From contig JARLHY010000023.1 in the NCBI GenBank assembly GCA_031292015.1, positions 1 to 64,000 of the forward strand: a DNA stretch of 64,000 nt, written 5' to 3'. Below, one piece after another: positions 17,167-26,123 of the stretch. A model generated the notes under the pieces. It was not told where the DNA came from. It worked only from the letters and a program-made list of their open reading frames with translations, and made no database searches. The first letter of the stretch is position 1. Each line of letters starts with the position of its first letter. The position numbers and the translations under genes were made by a program. Source of the stretch: Negativicutes bacterium (GTDB taxonomy: Bacteria > Bacillota_C > Negativicutes > Sporomusales_B > JARLHX01).

Positions 17167-18852
17167 ATGGAGAGGGATTATTTTAAGATTTCCAAAGAAA
17201 CCCCCAGCAGGCACGTGGTCTGCGGCCCCAATCACGCCGGACATCGGGCCCATCTTCGCTCACTGGGCCTCTTGGACGACGATTTTGCCAAGCCCTTTAT
17301 CGGTATTGCCAACTCCTGGAACGAGATGCATCCCGGTCATGTCCACCTTAAGGCGCTGGCTGAGGAAGTGAAAAAAGGCGTCTGGGCGGCGGGCGGCATT
17401 CCCTGGGAGTTCAACACCATCGCTCTGTGCGACGGCATCGTGCACGGCCATGTGGGGATGCGTTACACTCTGCCCAGCCGTGACTTTATCACCGACAGCA
17501 TCGAAATCATGGCCCAGGGGCAGCAGCTGGACGGGTTGGTCTGCCTCGGCTCCTGCGACAAGATCGTTCCCGGAATGCTGATGGCTATCGCCCGGCTCAA
17601 TCTTCCTGCCGTCATGGTTACCGGCGGGCCGATGATGCCCGGGGTGTTCAAAGGTAAACCGGTGGCCATCCCTGATATGCGGGAAGGGGTTGGCAAGTGG
17701 GTCACCGGCGAATACAGCGACGAGGAAGCCAAAGAACTGGAATGTTCGGCCTGCCCGGGCGCCGGATCCTGCGCCATGAACGGCACCGCCAATACCATGT
17801 CCTGCGTGGCCGAGCTTCTCGGGATGAGTCTGCCGGGCTGCGGCAGCGCCCATGCCGTCACTTCGCTGAAAAAGCGGATCGCCATTCAAAGCGGCCGCGA
17901 GGTGGTACGGCTGGTGAAAGATAATATCAAACCCGCCGATTACATCAACCGCCAGAGCTTTGAGAACGCGCTGACCTTTATATCGGCTTTTGGCGGGTCC
18001 AGCAACGCCGCCATCCACATCCCGGCCATCGCCAAACAGATGAATATCCGGATTACCCTGGACGATGTGGAGACAGCGAGCCGGCGCACCCCCCACCTGA
18101 CGAACCTGAAGACCGCCGGTCCCCACACTCTCTGGGACCTGGAACTGGCCGGAGGAGTGCCGGCGATTGTCAAGGAACTGCTGCCGCTGCTTCATGCTGA
18201 CCAGAAAACCTGCTGCGGTCTCACCCTCGCCCAGATCGCCGCAAAGACGGTTAACAAAAACCCCGAGGTCATCCGGCCGCTGGACAACCCGGTTCACGCC
18301 CAGGGGAGCTACGCCGTGCTGAAGGGAAATCTTGCTGCCCGCGGCTGTATTGTCAAACAGACCGGCGTCGATCCGGTGATGATGGAGCACACCGGCCCGG
18401 CCCGGGTGTTCGACTCGGAAGGGGAAGCCGAGCAGGCCATCTATGGCGGCAAAATAATCCCAGGCGACGTGATCGTCATTCGCTACGAAGGACCCAAAGG
18501 GGCGCCGGGCATGCCGGAAATGTTTTCCGCCACCGCCGCGCTGATGGGGGTTGGCCTGGGCAAAACCAGCGCCCTGGTGACCGACGGCCGTTTTTCCGGC
18601 GCCACCAGGGGGCCGTGCATCGGCCATGTCGCGCCTGAGGCCGCGGCCGGAGGCACCATCGCTTATGTCAAGGAGGGCGACCTGATTAAAATCGATATTC
18701 CCGGCCGGACCATCGAGCTGCTGGTCAGCGACCAGGAACTGGCGGTCCGCAAAAATGACATGCCCTTAAAACAGAAGGAGCTGACCAGCCCGGTTCTGAA
18801 ACGGTATGTCAAATTGGTCGGCGACGTGTCCGAGGGCGCGACACTGGATTGA
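17167..18852 (+). CDS. IlvD/Edd-family dehydratase
   Basis: 561 residues, typical of dihydroxy-acid and sugar-acid dehydratases that carry an Fe-S cluster and remove water to make a 2-keto acid. The cluster cysteines are visible in GSCDKIVPGM (near residue 125) and CPGAGSCAMNGTANTM (near 195). The C-terminal GRFSGATRGPCIGHVAPEA is also typical. IlvD itself would act in valine/isoleucine synthesis, but here the gene sits with a GntR regulator, an anion transporter and a DapA-type aldolase. A sugar-acid dehydratase (for example for an aldonate) therefore fits better. Substrate not determinable. ATG at 17167 follows AAAGGAGAGG. Confidence 0.88.
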   Translation: MERDYFKISKETPSRHVVCGPNHAGHRAHLRSLGLLDDDFAKPFIGIANSWNEMHPGHVHLKALAEEVKKGVWAAGGIPWEFNTIALCDGIVHGHVGMRYTLPSRDFITDSIEIMAQGQQLDGLVCLGSCDKIVPGMLMAIARLNLPAVMVTGGPMMPGVFKGKPVAIPDMREGVGKWVTGEYSDEEAKELECSACPGAGSCAMNGTANTMSCVAELLGMSLPGCGSAHAVTSLKKRIAIQSGREVVRLVKDNIKPADYINRQSFENALTFISAFGGSSNAAIHIPAIAKQMNIRITLDDVETASRRTPHLTNLKTAGPHTLWDLELAGGVPAIVKELLPLLHADQKTCCGLTLAQIAAKTVNKNPEVIRPLDNPVHAQGSYAVLKGNLAARGCIVKQTGVDPVMMEHTGPARVFDSEGEAEQAIYGGKIIPGDVIVIRYEGPKGAPGMPEMFSATAALMGVGLGKTSALVTDGRFSGATRGPCIGHVAPEAAAGGTIAYVKEGDLIKIDIPGRTIELLVSDQELAVRKNDMPLKQKELTSPVLKRYVKLVGDVSEGATLD

Positions 18853-18880
18853 TATCTGCTGATAAGGGAGGGGTTTGTTC

Positions 18881-20203
18881 ATGAACGGCACGGCCCAAGC
18901 GGCAAAGAGGACCCATGTTCGTTACTTTATTCTTGCGATGCTGTTTATTGTTACCACCTTCAATTATGTTGACCGGGCGACCCTGTCCATGGCGGCACCG
19001 GCGATGCAAAAGGATCTTGGTTTTGACGCCGTGACCATGGGTTGGGCGCTGTCGGCCTTCGGCTGGGCTTATACCGCCCTTCAGATACCCGGAGGCTGGA
19101 TTCTTGACAAATACGGCTCGCGGCTGGTGTACGGCCTGGGGCTGTTTTGCTGGTCGGCGTTCACGTTTTTTCAGGGCATGGTGGGCTGGGTCAGTTTCGC
19201 TTTCCTGGCGCTGTTCACCCTGCGGTTTTTGATGGGGGTCGCCGAAGCGCCGGCTTTCCCGGCCAACGCTCGCATCACGGCCACCTGGTTTCCCACGCAT
19301 GAGCGGGGCTTCGCCTCAGCCATCTTTAACTCGGCCCAGTATTTTGCCCTGGCAGCCTTTTCGCCCTTGATGGGTTGGACGCTGTACGCTTTTGGCTGGC
19401 CCAGTATCTTCTTCTGGACCGGCGCGGTGGGGATGATTATCGCCGGCTACTGGTTCAAAGTCATCCGCGACCCCAAAAACCACCCAGGCGTCAATCCGGC
19501 TGAACTGGATTACATACAGGCCGGCGGCGGGCTGGCGAATATCGACGCCAAAAAGACCGCCATCAAATGGTCCTATGTCAGGGCCCTGGTTTCGAACCGG
19601 CTGATTGTAGGCATCTATCTGGGACAATTCTGCCTGAACACCATCACCTGGTTTTTCCTTACCTGGTTCCCTTCCTATCTGGTTACAGCAAAAGGCATGT
19701 CCATCCTGAAAGTCGGCCTGGTGGCCTCCATTCCCGCCATCGCCGGTTTCGCCGGCGGCGTGCTTGGCGGTTATTGGTCCGACTGGCTGCTGCGGCGGGG
19801 CAAAACCCTGACTGTCGCCCGTAAAACCCCCATCGTTTTGGGGCTGGTTTTTTCCAGCAGCATCATCCTGGCCAACTATGTGACCTCGGAAGTGCTGGTC
19901 ATCGCGGTTATGTCCCTGGCCTTTTTCTCTAAAGGGGTCGGAGCCTTGGGGTGGGCTGTGGTCGGCGACACGTCACCCAAGGAAATGGTCGGCCTCAGCG
20001 GCGGGATTTTCAATTTCATCGGCAACCTGGCCAGCATTGCCACTCCTATTACCATCGGCTATATTCTCAAGACCACCGGGTCGTTCAACGGAGCGCTGGT
20101 CTATGTCGGAGTGATGGGTTTCCTGGGGGCGATGTCCTATCTGATTATTGTCAAGGAAATCAAACGGGTCGAACTGAATGTCGATAACGACGGCAAGCTA
20201 TAA
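18881..20203 (+). CDS. MFS transporter, anion:cation symporter family
   Basis: About 440 residues with twelve hydrophobic segments. The N-terminal pattern FNYVDRATLSMAAPAMQKDLGF is characteristic of the ACS family (galactonate, glucarate and hexuronate transporters). A cytoplasmic basic loop near residue 295 (WSDWLLRRGKTLTVARK) is also typical. Start ATG at 18881 lies 8 bases behind AAGGGAGGGG. Between a sugar-acid dehydratase and a DapA-type aldolase, the likely cargo is the sugar acid fed into this pathway (inference). Confidence 0.88.
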   Translation: MNGTAQAAKRTHVRYFILAMLFIVTTFNYVDRATLSMAAPAMQKDLGFDAVTMGWALSAFGWAYTALQIPGGWILDKYGSRLVYGLGLFCWSAFTFFQGMVGWVSFAFLALFTLRFLMGVAEAPAFPANARITATWFPTHERGFASAIFNSAQYFALAAFSPLMGWTLYAFGWPSIFFWTGAVGMIIAGYWFKVIRDPKNHPGVNPAELDYIQAGGGLANIDAKKTAIKWSYVRALVSNRLIVGIYLGQFCLNTITWFFLTWFPSYLVTAKGMSILKVGLVASIPAIAGFAGGVLGGYWSDWLLRRGKTLTVARKTPIVLGLVFSSSIILANYVTSEVLVIAVMSLAFFSKGVGALGWAVVGDTSPKEMVGLSGGIFNFIGNLASIATPITIGYILKTTGSFNGALVYVGVMGFLGAMSYLIIVKEIKRVELNVDNDGKL

Positions 20204-20249
20204 TGAACGCGACAGTTTACATGATTTGATGAAGACAAGGAGGAAGAAC

Positions 20250-21143
20250 ATGAATCTGGAGTTTATCAAAGGCGTTATTGTCCCGGTGGTTACCCCGGTG
20301 GACGCCGCCGACCGGGTGGCGGAAAAAAGCTACCGTCAGGTGATTGAGCACGTTATCCGCGGCGGGGTGCACGGCGTTTTTGCCCTGGGCAGCAACGGCG
20401 AATTTTACGGGCTGGACTTTGACCAGCAGAAACGGGCCGTGGAGCTTGCTGTGGATCAGTGTCAGGGGAGGGTCCCGGTGTACGCCGGCATTGGTTCCAT
20501 CACCACCAGGGAATGCGTCCGCAGTGCCAGGATGGCCGAAGCGGCTGGGGCTCAGGCTCTGACGATTTTACCGCCGATGTTCATCAGCCCGAGCGACGAT
20601 GAACTTTATGAGCACTTTCGGGCTATCGCCGCGGCTACAACCTTGCCGGTGCTGCTTTACAACAACCCGGACCGGTGCAAGGTCAACGTATCCGCCGCCC
20701 TGGTGGAGAAGCTGGCCGATATCCCCAACATGGTCGGGGCCAAGGATTCCAGCGGCGACCTGACTCTTACCTCGGAATACATCCGCCGGACCCAGGGAAA
20801 AAATTTCCGGGTCATGGCCGGCCGGGATACCATGATCCTCGGCACGCTGGTATACGGCGGCTACGGCTGTGTGGCAGCCACCGCCAATGTGGCGCCGCAG
20901 CTGGTGGTAAGCATCTATGACAAATATATGGCCGGCGATCTTCCCGGGGCGCTCCAAGCCCAGTACGCACTTGCGCCCCTGCGCATCGGCTTTGGTCTCG
21001 GCAGCTGGCCGGTGGTTACCAAGGAAGCGGTCAGGCTGATCGGCTTCGATGTCGGCGATCCGATCAAGCCCAACGGCCCCTGCAGCGAGGCCAACCTGGC
21101 CAAACTGAAAACTATTTTGCAGAATATGGGTTTGCTGAAGTAG
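20250..21143 (+). CDS. DapA/NanA-family class I aldolase
   Basis: 297 residues of the dihydrodipicolinate synthase superfamily. The pyruvate-binding site is GSNGEFYGL (near residue 47), with the catalytic Tyr in VLLYNNP (near 137) and the Schiff-base Lys in VGAKDSSGDLT (near 165). The biosynthetic DapA is possible, but the operon context (sugar-acid dehydratase and transporter) favours a 2-keto-3-deoxy sugar acid aldolase releasing pyruvate and an aldehyde. ATG at 20250 has AAGGAGG upstream. A strong terminator follows, closing the operon. Confidence 0.87.
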   Translation: MNLEFIKGVIVPVVTPVDAADRVAEKSYRQVIEHVIRGGVHGVFALGSNGEFYGLDFDQQKRAVELAVDQCQGRVPVYAGIGSITTRECVRSARMAEAAGAQALTILPPMFISPSDDELYEHFRAIAAATTLPVLLYNNPDRCKVNVSAALVEKLADIPNMVGAKDSSGDLTLTSEYIRRTQGKNFRVMAGRDTMILGTLVYGGYGCVAATANVAPQLVVSIYDKYMAGDLPGALQAQYALAPLRIGFGLGSWPVVTKEAVRLIGFDVGDPIKPNGPCSEANLAKLKTILQNMGLLK

Positions 21144-21169
21144 CGCACCGATCGGTGAAGGAAAACCGG

Positions 21170-21204
21170 GCGGGAGGAGTTTTCCAAACCTCCTCCCGCT
21201 TTTA
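21170..21204 (+). terminator. Terminator of the sugar-acid operon
   Basis: GCGGGAGGAG (21170-21179) pairs with CTCCTCCCGC (21190-21199), followed by TTTT. The stretch from here to 21415 holds no convincing gene. Confidence 0.88.
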
Positions 21205-21415
21205 AGGTACAAATTCAAAATGGACCTGTTCGCGCGATGCGGCCTCATTGGCGGAGCACCACAGAAAACCCTGGAAGAAAAAGGAGTTATCCGGCATCGT
21301 GTGGAAAGATAGGGTGACACAAAATAATTCCAGGGTTGTTTTGTCCTTGAATCCCGGAATTTATCGCTGACGGAAAAGGCCGAAACGGCTTGGATAACTT
21401 GCCGGAGGTGCAGCA

Positions 21416-22015
21416 ATGAAAAACAGTATTCGCCTCGTAATCTTGCTGGTGGTTTGCCTGTTTTTGCTGGAAGGCGCCGCCCTGGCCATGGAGTTTTCGG
21501 CTGATGTGATATCGACATCAGGCGGCAAAACCGTATCCAGCGGCAAAATGTGGTTCAGCAACGACCGGATGCGACTGGAAACCCAGCCCAGCGAACTCAA
21601 GGGCAAAGACCAGCCGCAGGCTGTCGTCATCACCAGGCTGGACAAACTGGTGGTCTGGATTCTTATGGCTAAAGAGCAAAAATACCTGGAGCAAAGTTTT
21701 TCCGGCATGATCCCGGTGGTCAGTGAGAGTGTCGGCAACGTTCAGGTCGACAGGCAGCTGCTGGGCAGCGAAGTCATCGACGGCAGGACAGCCAACAAGT
21801 ACCGGGTGACAACCACCGTGAAAGGAAAAAGTACCGTAACCTATCAGTGGCTGGGCGCCGACAGCGGCATTCCGCTGAAGTTCAGCGACGAGAAAGGCCA
21901 GTTTATCCAGGAATACAGGAACCTGGTGGTTGGCCCGCAGGACCCGTCCCTGTTTGAGGTGCCGGCCGGATACCAGAAAATGAGCATACCCTCTTTCGGC
22001 AACCTGTTCAGCTGA
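21416..22015 (+). CDS. Secreted protein, DUF4412/LolA-like fold
   Basis: 199 residues. A clear signal peptide (KNSIRLVILLVVCLFLLEG, cleavage near ALA-ME) is followed by a beta-rich domain: EFSADVISTSGGKTVSSGK, MWFSNDRMRLE, then later NKYRVTT and a DPSLFEVPAGYQKMS ending. This resembles LolA/LolB or DUF4412 proteins, which bind lipid-like ligands in the periplasm of diderms. No lipobox cysteine is seen, so it is likely soluble. It stands alone between two terminators. The function is unknown. Confidence 0.7.
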   Translation: MKNSIRLVILLVVCLFLLEGAALAMEFSADVISTSGGKTVSSGKMWFSNDRMRLETQPSELKGKDQPQAVVITRLDKLVVWILMAKEQKYLEQSFSGMIPVVSESVGNVQVDRQLLGSEVIDGRTANKYRVTTTVKGKSTVTYQWLGADSGIPLKFSDEKGQFIQEYRNLVVGPQDPSLFEVPAGYQKMSIPSFGNLFS

Positions 22016-22037
22016 GTTTTTTATCCGACCGAGTTCG

Positions 22038-22071
22038 CCGCTTCTCCCGGGGGAAGCGGATTTCTTTTTTT
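22038..22071 (+). terminator. Terminator after the DUF4412-like gene
   Basis: CCGCTTC (22038-22044) pairs with GAAGCGG (22053-22059), followed by an ATTTC and a run of seven Ts. Confidence 0.8.
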
Positions 22072-22083
22072 GAAGACCAATTG

Positions 22084-22160
22084 CAATAGTAGTATTGCGA
22101 CAGTCACTTATGCGTAGCATAGTAATATTTTCGACAATAAATACTATATTGCGACAATGC
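22084..22160. promoter_or_regulatory. Possible operator region upstream of the MFS exporter
   Basis: The word TATTGCGACA occurs twice or nearly so (22093-22102 and 22146-22156), and ATAGTA (22119-22124) faces TACTAT (22142-22147) as an inverted repeat. The region is A/T-rich and lies 130-200 bases before the exporter start. No regulator gene is adjacent; the site is suggestive only. Confidence 0.3.
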
Positions 22161-22285
22161 CCGCGGCGCGACCGGCGCAGGGTGGGTTTTCATCTTGCGC
22201 GTCCGGGTCGGGAGTGGTAAGGTAAGAGGTATCACCTAATCAGGAAAAATGATCGACAAATGTACCTTGCGGAGGATTGAATAGT

Positions 22286-23476
22286 TTGAATTGGCGAAGA
22301 AATCTCTGGGCCCTGTGGTTCGGTTGCATGATGTCAAGTTCCAGTTACACGATGGTTGTTCCCTTTTTGCCGTTGTATCTTTTCGACCTGGGAGTGACCG
22401 CAAAGACGGTTAATCTGTGGTCAGGTCTTGTTTTTTCAGTCAGCTTCCTGGTGGGGGCGATTATGGCTCCTTTTTGGGGCCGCTGGGCCGACAAGGCGGG
22501 AAAACGCCGGATGGTCATCAGGTCCGGGCTGAGCCTGGGAACCGTTTATTTTCTCTGCTCGCTGGTCAGAAGCCCGGAGGAGCTATTTGTCGTCAGGTTG
22601 CTTCAGGGCGTCGCCGCCGGCTTTGTTCCTGCATCGATGGCGCTTGTGGCATCCTCGGCCCCGGAGGACCGGCTGGGCTTCAGTCTTGGGCTGATGCAGA
22701 CAGCGACCCTGACCGGGGGCATCGTCGGGCCGCTGTTTGGCGGCGCTTTGGCTCATATTTTCGGGATGCGGGCCTCTTTTCAGGTGTCAGCGGCGATTAT
22801 CTTCCTGGGTACGGCGATGGTGAGGCTGGTGGTCAGCGAACCCCCCTGCTCCGACCCGCCGCAGAGCGGCGGGGTGGCTGACGATTTGAAGACGGCGTGG
22901 CACAACCGTACCCTGATGTCGATGCTGGCGCTGCTCCTCCTTGTCCAAATGGCGGCGATGGTTTTGCAGCCGCTGATTACTTTGTACGTAGCCGAGCTCC
23001 AGGGCCGGCTGGAGGGTGCGGTGCTGGTCTCAGGCTTCGTCTTCAGTCTGGCCGGGATTGCCGGAGCCATCGCCGCCCCTTTGTGGGGCCGCCTGGGCCA
23101 ACGGGCCGGGTTTCTCCGAATCCTGGTCATCGGCTTTGTCGCTGCCGGGGTGGTCAACGCCTGCCAATATTTTGTCAATGATATCTGGCGGTTTGGCATG
23201 CTGCAATTCGCCTTTGGCCTTTTCATTGCCGCTGTTTTCCCGGCCATCAACACCCTGGTGGCCACCAATACCGACCATGGCTTCCAGGGCCGGGCTTTCG
23301 GCCTTACCATGAGCGCCAACCAGCTGGGAGCGATGATCGGACCTCTCCTCGGCGGGCTGGCCAGCTCCTGGCTCGGCATCAAGCTGATCTTTGTCTCAAC
23401 CGGCGTTTTGCTTGTCACTGTCGGGATTGTGGTGACGCTCCTGGTGAAACGCAACCGCCGCTTTTTGGGCTGTTGA
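22286..23476 (+). CDS. MFS drug exporter (DHA1 family)
   Basis: About 396 residues with twelve hydrophobic segments. The N-terminus YTMVVPFLPLYLFDLGV and the loop motif GRWADKAGKRRMVIRSG (motif A, near residue 70) are typical of DHA1 multidrug exporters; the motif C-like GGIVGPLFGG near 150 marks an antiporter. TTG at 22286 is favoured as start because GGAGG lies 10 bases upstream; a TTG three codons earlier would abut that site. Substrate unknown. Confidence 0.85.
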   Translation: MNWRRNLWALWFGCMMSSSSYTMVVPFLPLYLFDLGVTAKTVNLWSGLVFSVSFLVGAIMAPFWGRWADKAGKRRMVIRSGLSLGTVYFLCSLVRSPEELFVVRLLQGVAAGFVPASMALVASSAPEDRLGFSLGLMQTATLTGGIVGPLFGGALAHIFGMRASFQVSAAIIFLGTAMVRLVVSEPPCSDPPQSGGVADDLKTAWHNRTLMSMLALLLLVQMAAMVLQPLITLYVAELQGRLEGAVLVSGFVFSLAGIAGAIAAPLWGRLGQRAGFLRILVIGFVAAGVVNACQYFVNDIWRFGMLQFAFGLFIAAVFPAINTLVATNTDHGFQGRAFGLTMSANQLGAMIGPLLGGLASSWLGIKLIFVSTGVLLVTVGIVVTLLVKRNRRFLGC

Positions 23477-23490
23477 AAAAACTTTATACC

Positions 23491-23513
23491 AAAAAAGACG
23501 CCCAAGGCGTCTT
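23491..23513 (-). terminator. Terminator for minus-strand transcription
   Basis: AAGACGCC-CAA-GGCGTCTT hairpin with a run of six As on its left, which reads as a T-run on the minus strand. It lies beyond the repeat element downstream of the metallophosphoesterase gene. Confidence 0.65.
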
Positions 23514-23561
23514 AGTCTCAGAATATGGACCAATTGCAGAAAGCCATTTATGAAAGACAAA

Positions 23562-23680
23562 GGCTGTCAAGAAAGGTCCAGATACTAGGAACGACGAGGC
23601 TTGCGCCGCGCCGCGTACTGGGATGTACGCAAGCTAGCGCTTTGAGGAGAAACGCCGCAGATGGGGCTTTATCGTCAGCC
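23562..23680 (-). repeat. Hairpin repeat element, copy A
   Basis: A 119-bp intergenic element with imperfect terminal inverted repeats (left end GGCTGTCAAGAAAGG, right end TTTATCGTCAGCC). It contains CGCGTACTGGGATGTACGC and CGCAGATGGGG, both repeated with small changes in copy B at 48955-49079. It begins 8 bases after the stop of the metallophosphoesterase gene, in the same orientation relative to that gene as copy B has to its own. Confidence 0.75.
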
Positions 23681-23688
23681 TTTACAGT

Positions 23689-24909
23689 CTAGCTGGAGCT
23701 GAGAGTAAACACGCTTATCTCCGGCGGACAGCCGAGCCGGAAGGGCAGCCAGTGGCCTACTCCGCTGTTCACATAGCCATATACCTGGTTTTCTTGATAC
23801 AGGCCGCGGATATAATGATAGGGGAAAGGCAGAACCGTTCTTCCGCCGAGGACCACCTGACCGCCGTGGGTATGACCGGTCAAGGTCAGTGGGATGCGGT
23901 CGGCGAAGCCTTCAAAAAGAAAGTCGGGATGATGGGCCGCCAGGACGGTGAACGCCCCGGGCGGAAGATTCCGTCTGGCTGAGTCCAGAAACAGGCGCCG
24001 GTTCTGGGTGGTGTTCACCCAGGGATAATCGACGCCAAGAAGATAAAACGGCCGCTCCCCGGGAAGGATCAGGGCGCTGCTGTTTTCCAGCAGGGTTATC
24101 GGGCTGGCGGCCAGCTCGCGGCGGATCCGGCCGAGGTTGCGGAAGTATTCGTGGTTGCCCCAGCAGAAATAGACGCCATGAGGGATTGCCGGCTGAAGCT
24201 CTGCCAGCATTGACAGGGACGGGGTCAGCAGGCTGAGGTCGTCGACAAAATCGCCGGAGAGGACCACAAGATCAGGCCGCTCGGCCCCGACCGCGGCTAG
24301 GACTCGCGCGAACTGATCCAGGGAAAAATAGGAGCCCAGGTGAATATCGCTGATCTGGGCTAGTTTGAATCCTGTCAGGCCGGCCGGCGCGTCGGCAAAA
24401 GCGAAGTGAAAACGGCGGACCACCGGGGCTGCCGCGGCGGCGTACACCCCTTCTCCACCGCCGCCGAGGGCCAGAACCGGCGCGGCGGCGAGCGCGCCCT
24501 GCAGGAAGCGGCGGCGGCTTAACACCGGCGTAGGATCCGGCGTCAGGCCGGTTGCCGGCTCGGCTTCGGACCCCGTCCCGGGATTGGTGGCCGCTACCGG
24601 GTGTTGGAGCTGTCGCTGCAGCAAGAACAGCACCGGCAAAAATAGCAGCAGGAAGATCTGGCTGATGACCCAGGCAAAGGAGGTGTAGGCCAGATACAGC
24701 AACCCTTCATACGGCCAGGGCATGGCGGCACTCCGCAGCGACCAGCCGTAGACGATCATTGAACAGGCCGCTATGGTGGCTGACAGATAACCGTAACGGA
24801 CGCCCCCCCGGCGGTAGGCGGGGAACCATCGCGCCAGAAAGCGGATATTGATCCAGCTGAAAATCAGCGTCAAGGTCAGAATAAACATCGATAGCAAGAG
24901 AAAACGCAT
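23689..24909 (-). CDS. Membrane-anchored metallophosphoesterase
   Basis: 406 residues. Three or four N-terminal membrane helices are followed by a twin-arginine-like SRRRFLQGALAAAPVLAL (about residues 131-148), then a calcineurin-type domain with all metal motifs: ISDIHLG, LSGDFVDD, WGNHEYF, and GHTHGG near the C-terminus. Relatives are YkuE/YaeI-type phosphodiesterases acting outside the cytoplasmic membrane. The internal Tat-like motif after several helices is a recurrent but unusual layout. Substrate unknown. ATG at 24909 follows a GGAGG sequence. Confidence 0.85.
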   Translation of the reverse strand: MRFLLLSMFILTLTLIFSWINIRFLARWFPAYRRGGVRYGYLSATIAACSMIVYGWSLRSAAMPWPYEGLLYLAYTSFAWVISQIFLLLFLPVLFLLQRQLQHPVAATNPGTGSEAEPATGLTPDPTPVLSRRRFLQGALAAAPVLALGGGGEGVYAAAAAPVVRRFHFAFADAPAGLTGFKLAQISDIHLGSYFSLDQFARVLAAVGAERPDLVVLSGDFVDDLSLLTPSLSMLAELQPAIPHGVYFCWGNHEYFRNLGRIRRELAASPITLLENSSALILPGERPFYLLGVDYPWVNTTQNRRLFLDSARRNLPPGAFTVLAAHHPDFLFEGFADRIPLTLTGHTHGGQVVLGGRTVLPFPYHYIRGLYQENQVYGYVNSGVGHWLPFRLGCPPEISVFTLSSS

Positions 24910-25148
24910 GAGAAGCCTCCTGTCAACCCTATACTAATAGATTATAGATCACCAGGCCGCAGCTGTGAAGGACAAAAGCACACCGGCCCGAACCGGCGCA
25001 GGGTCCTTTCGCCGCGACGGAAGGCTTCGCCAACAATTAGAGCCGGATTGGCGGCTGCGCGCAGGAAACAGTCCCCCACTCTGGCGAATAGTATTAAGCT
25101 ACAGTTAAGGCAATCTTAGTGCTTCACAAATGTCATACGAGGTGAAAC

Positions 25149-26108
25149 ATGCAACCCACAAAAGTTCGTTCTATGGTGGAAGCAGGCGTTATGTCCGCCG
25201 TCGCCATCATCTTTGCCATGATCAGCGTTTATGTGCCCTTGCTCGGATCTCTGATCAACACCATTTGGCCGGTGCCGATCATCCTGCTTGGGATGCGGCA
25301 TGGCTATAAGTGGAGCATCATGGCTGTGGCCGTGTCGGCCATCATGATCGCCATTCTGATCGAGCCGGTGCTGGCGGTCAAGACGGTGGTGGGCTTCAGC
25401 CTGGTCGGCATCGCCCTCGGCCATGCTTTGCGGTCAGGTTTTGGTCCGGCGAAGACGCTCCTCTTCGGGGCGCTGGCCGCGCTGGTGTCTTCGGTGGCAG
25501 TCCTCGGGCTGATGATGCTGCTGATGGGTATCAACCCCCTGAATCTCGAAATGCAGATGATGAATGACGCCTCAAAGCAGGTTTTGGAAGTTTACCGCGG
25601 TTACGGCATGGCGGAAGAGGAATTGGCCCGGATGGACCAGATGCTGCAGATGGTGTTTTCTATCATGCGGGTGGCTTTGCCGGCCCTCTTTATCCTCAGT
25701 GCGGTGATATCTTCCTACATCAACCTGGCCTGCGCCAGGCTGGTCCTGCGGCGGCTCGGACAGCCGATCGCCGGCTTCGGTCCCTTCAAGAACTGGGCCG
25801 TACCGTCGTATGTTCTTTGGACGGCCGTCGCCAGCGGGGCGATGATTTACCTTGGGAGATGGCAGCAGGTCGAATTGCTGTCGAGCCTTGGCATCAATAT
25901 TCTGATGGTCACTCTTATTGGCATTTTTGTCCATGGCCTAGCGGTATTTTACTTCCTTGCCGATAAATACAATTTGTCAAGACTCATACGCAGTATTATA
26001 CTATTGATGATATTTATAAACACCATCTTTGTCCTCATCGTGCTTTACGCCGGAGCCTTCGACATGGCGATGGATTATCGCAAACTGCGCACCCCCCGTC
26101 ATTCCTGA
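25149..26108 (+). CDS. yybS: YybS-family membrane protein (DUF2232)
   Basis: 319 residues with about eight hydrophobic segments and the DUF2232 core (VEAGVMSAVAIIFAMISVYVP at the N-terminus, then PVPIILLGMRHGYKWS). In Bacillus and relatives yybS lies directly before gdpP and rplI, as here. The molecular role is not known; an S-component-like transporter fold has been suggested for the family. The ribosome binding site is GAGGTG. Confidence 0.88.
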   Translation: MQPTKVRSMVEAGVMSAVAIIFAMISVYVPLLGSLINTIWPVPIILLGMRHGYKWSIMAVAVSAIMIAILIEPVLAVKTVVGFSLVGIALGHALRSGFGPAKTLLFGALAALVSSVAVLGLMMLLMGINPLNLEMQMMNDASKQVLEVYRGYGMAEEELARMDQMLQMVFSIMRVALPALFILSAVISSYINLACARLVLRRLGQPIAGFGPFKNWAVPSYVLWTAVASGAMIYLGRWQQVELLSSLGINILMVTLIGIFVHGLAVFYFLADKYNLSRLIRSIILLMIFINTIFVLIVLYAGAFDMAMDYRKLRTPRHS

Positions 26109-26123
26109 AAGGGAGGCAGCCTG

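Noticed and set aside
17260..18627. 455-codon open frame antisense to the dehydratase gene
   Set aside because: Shadow of a confident coding gene with high third-position G/C.
23562..23680. Insertion sequence with transposase
   Set aside because: No open frame for a transposase and no target-site duplication; only a short hairpin repeat.
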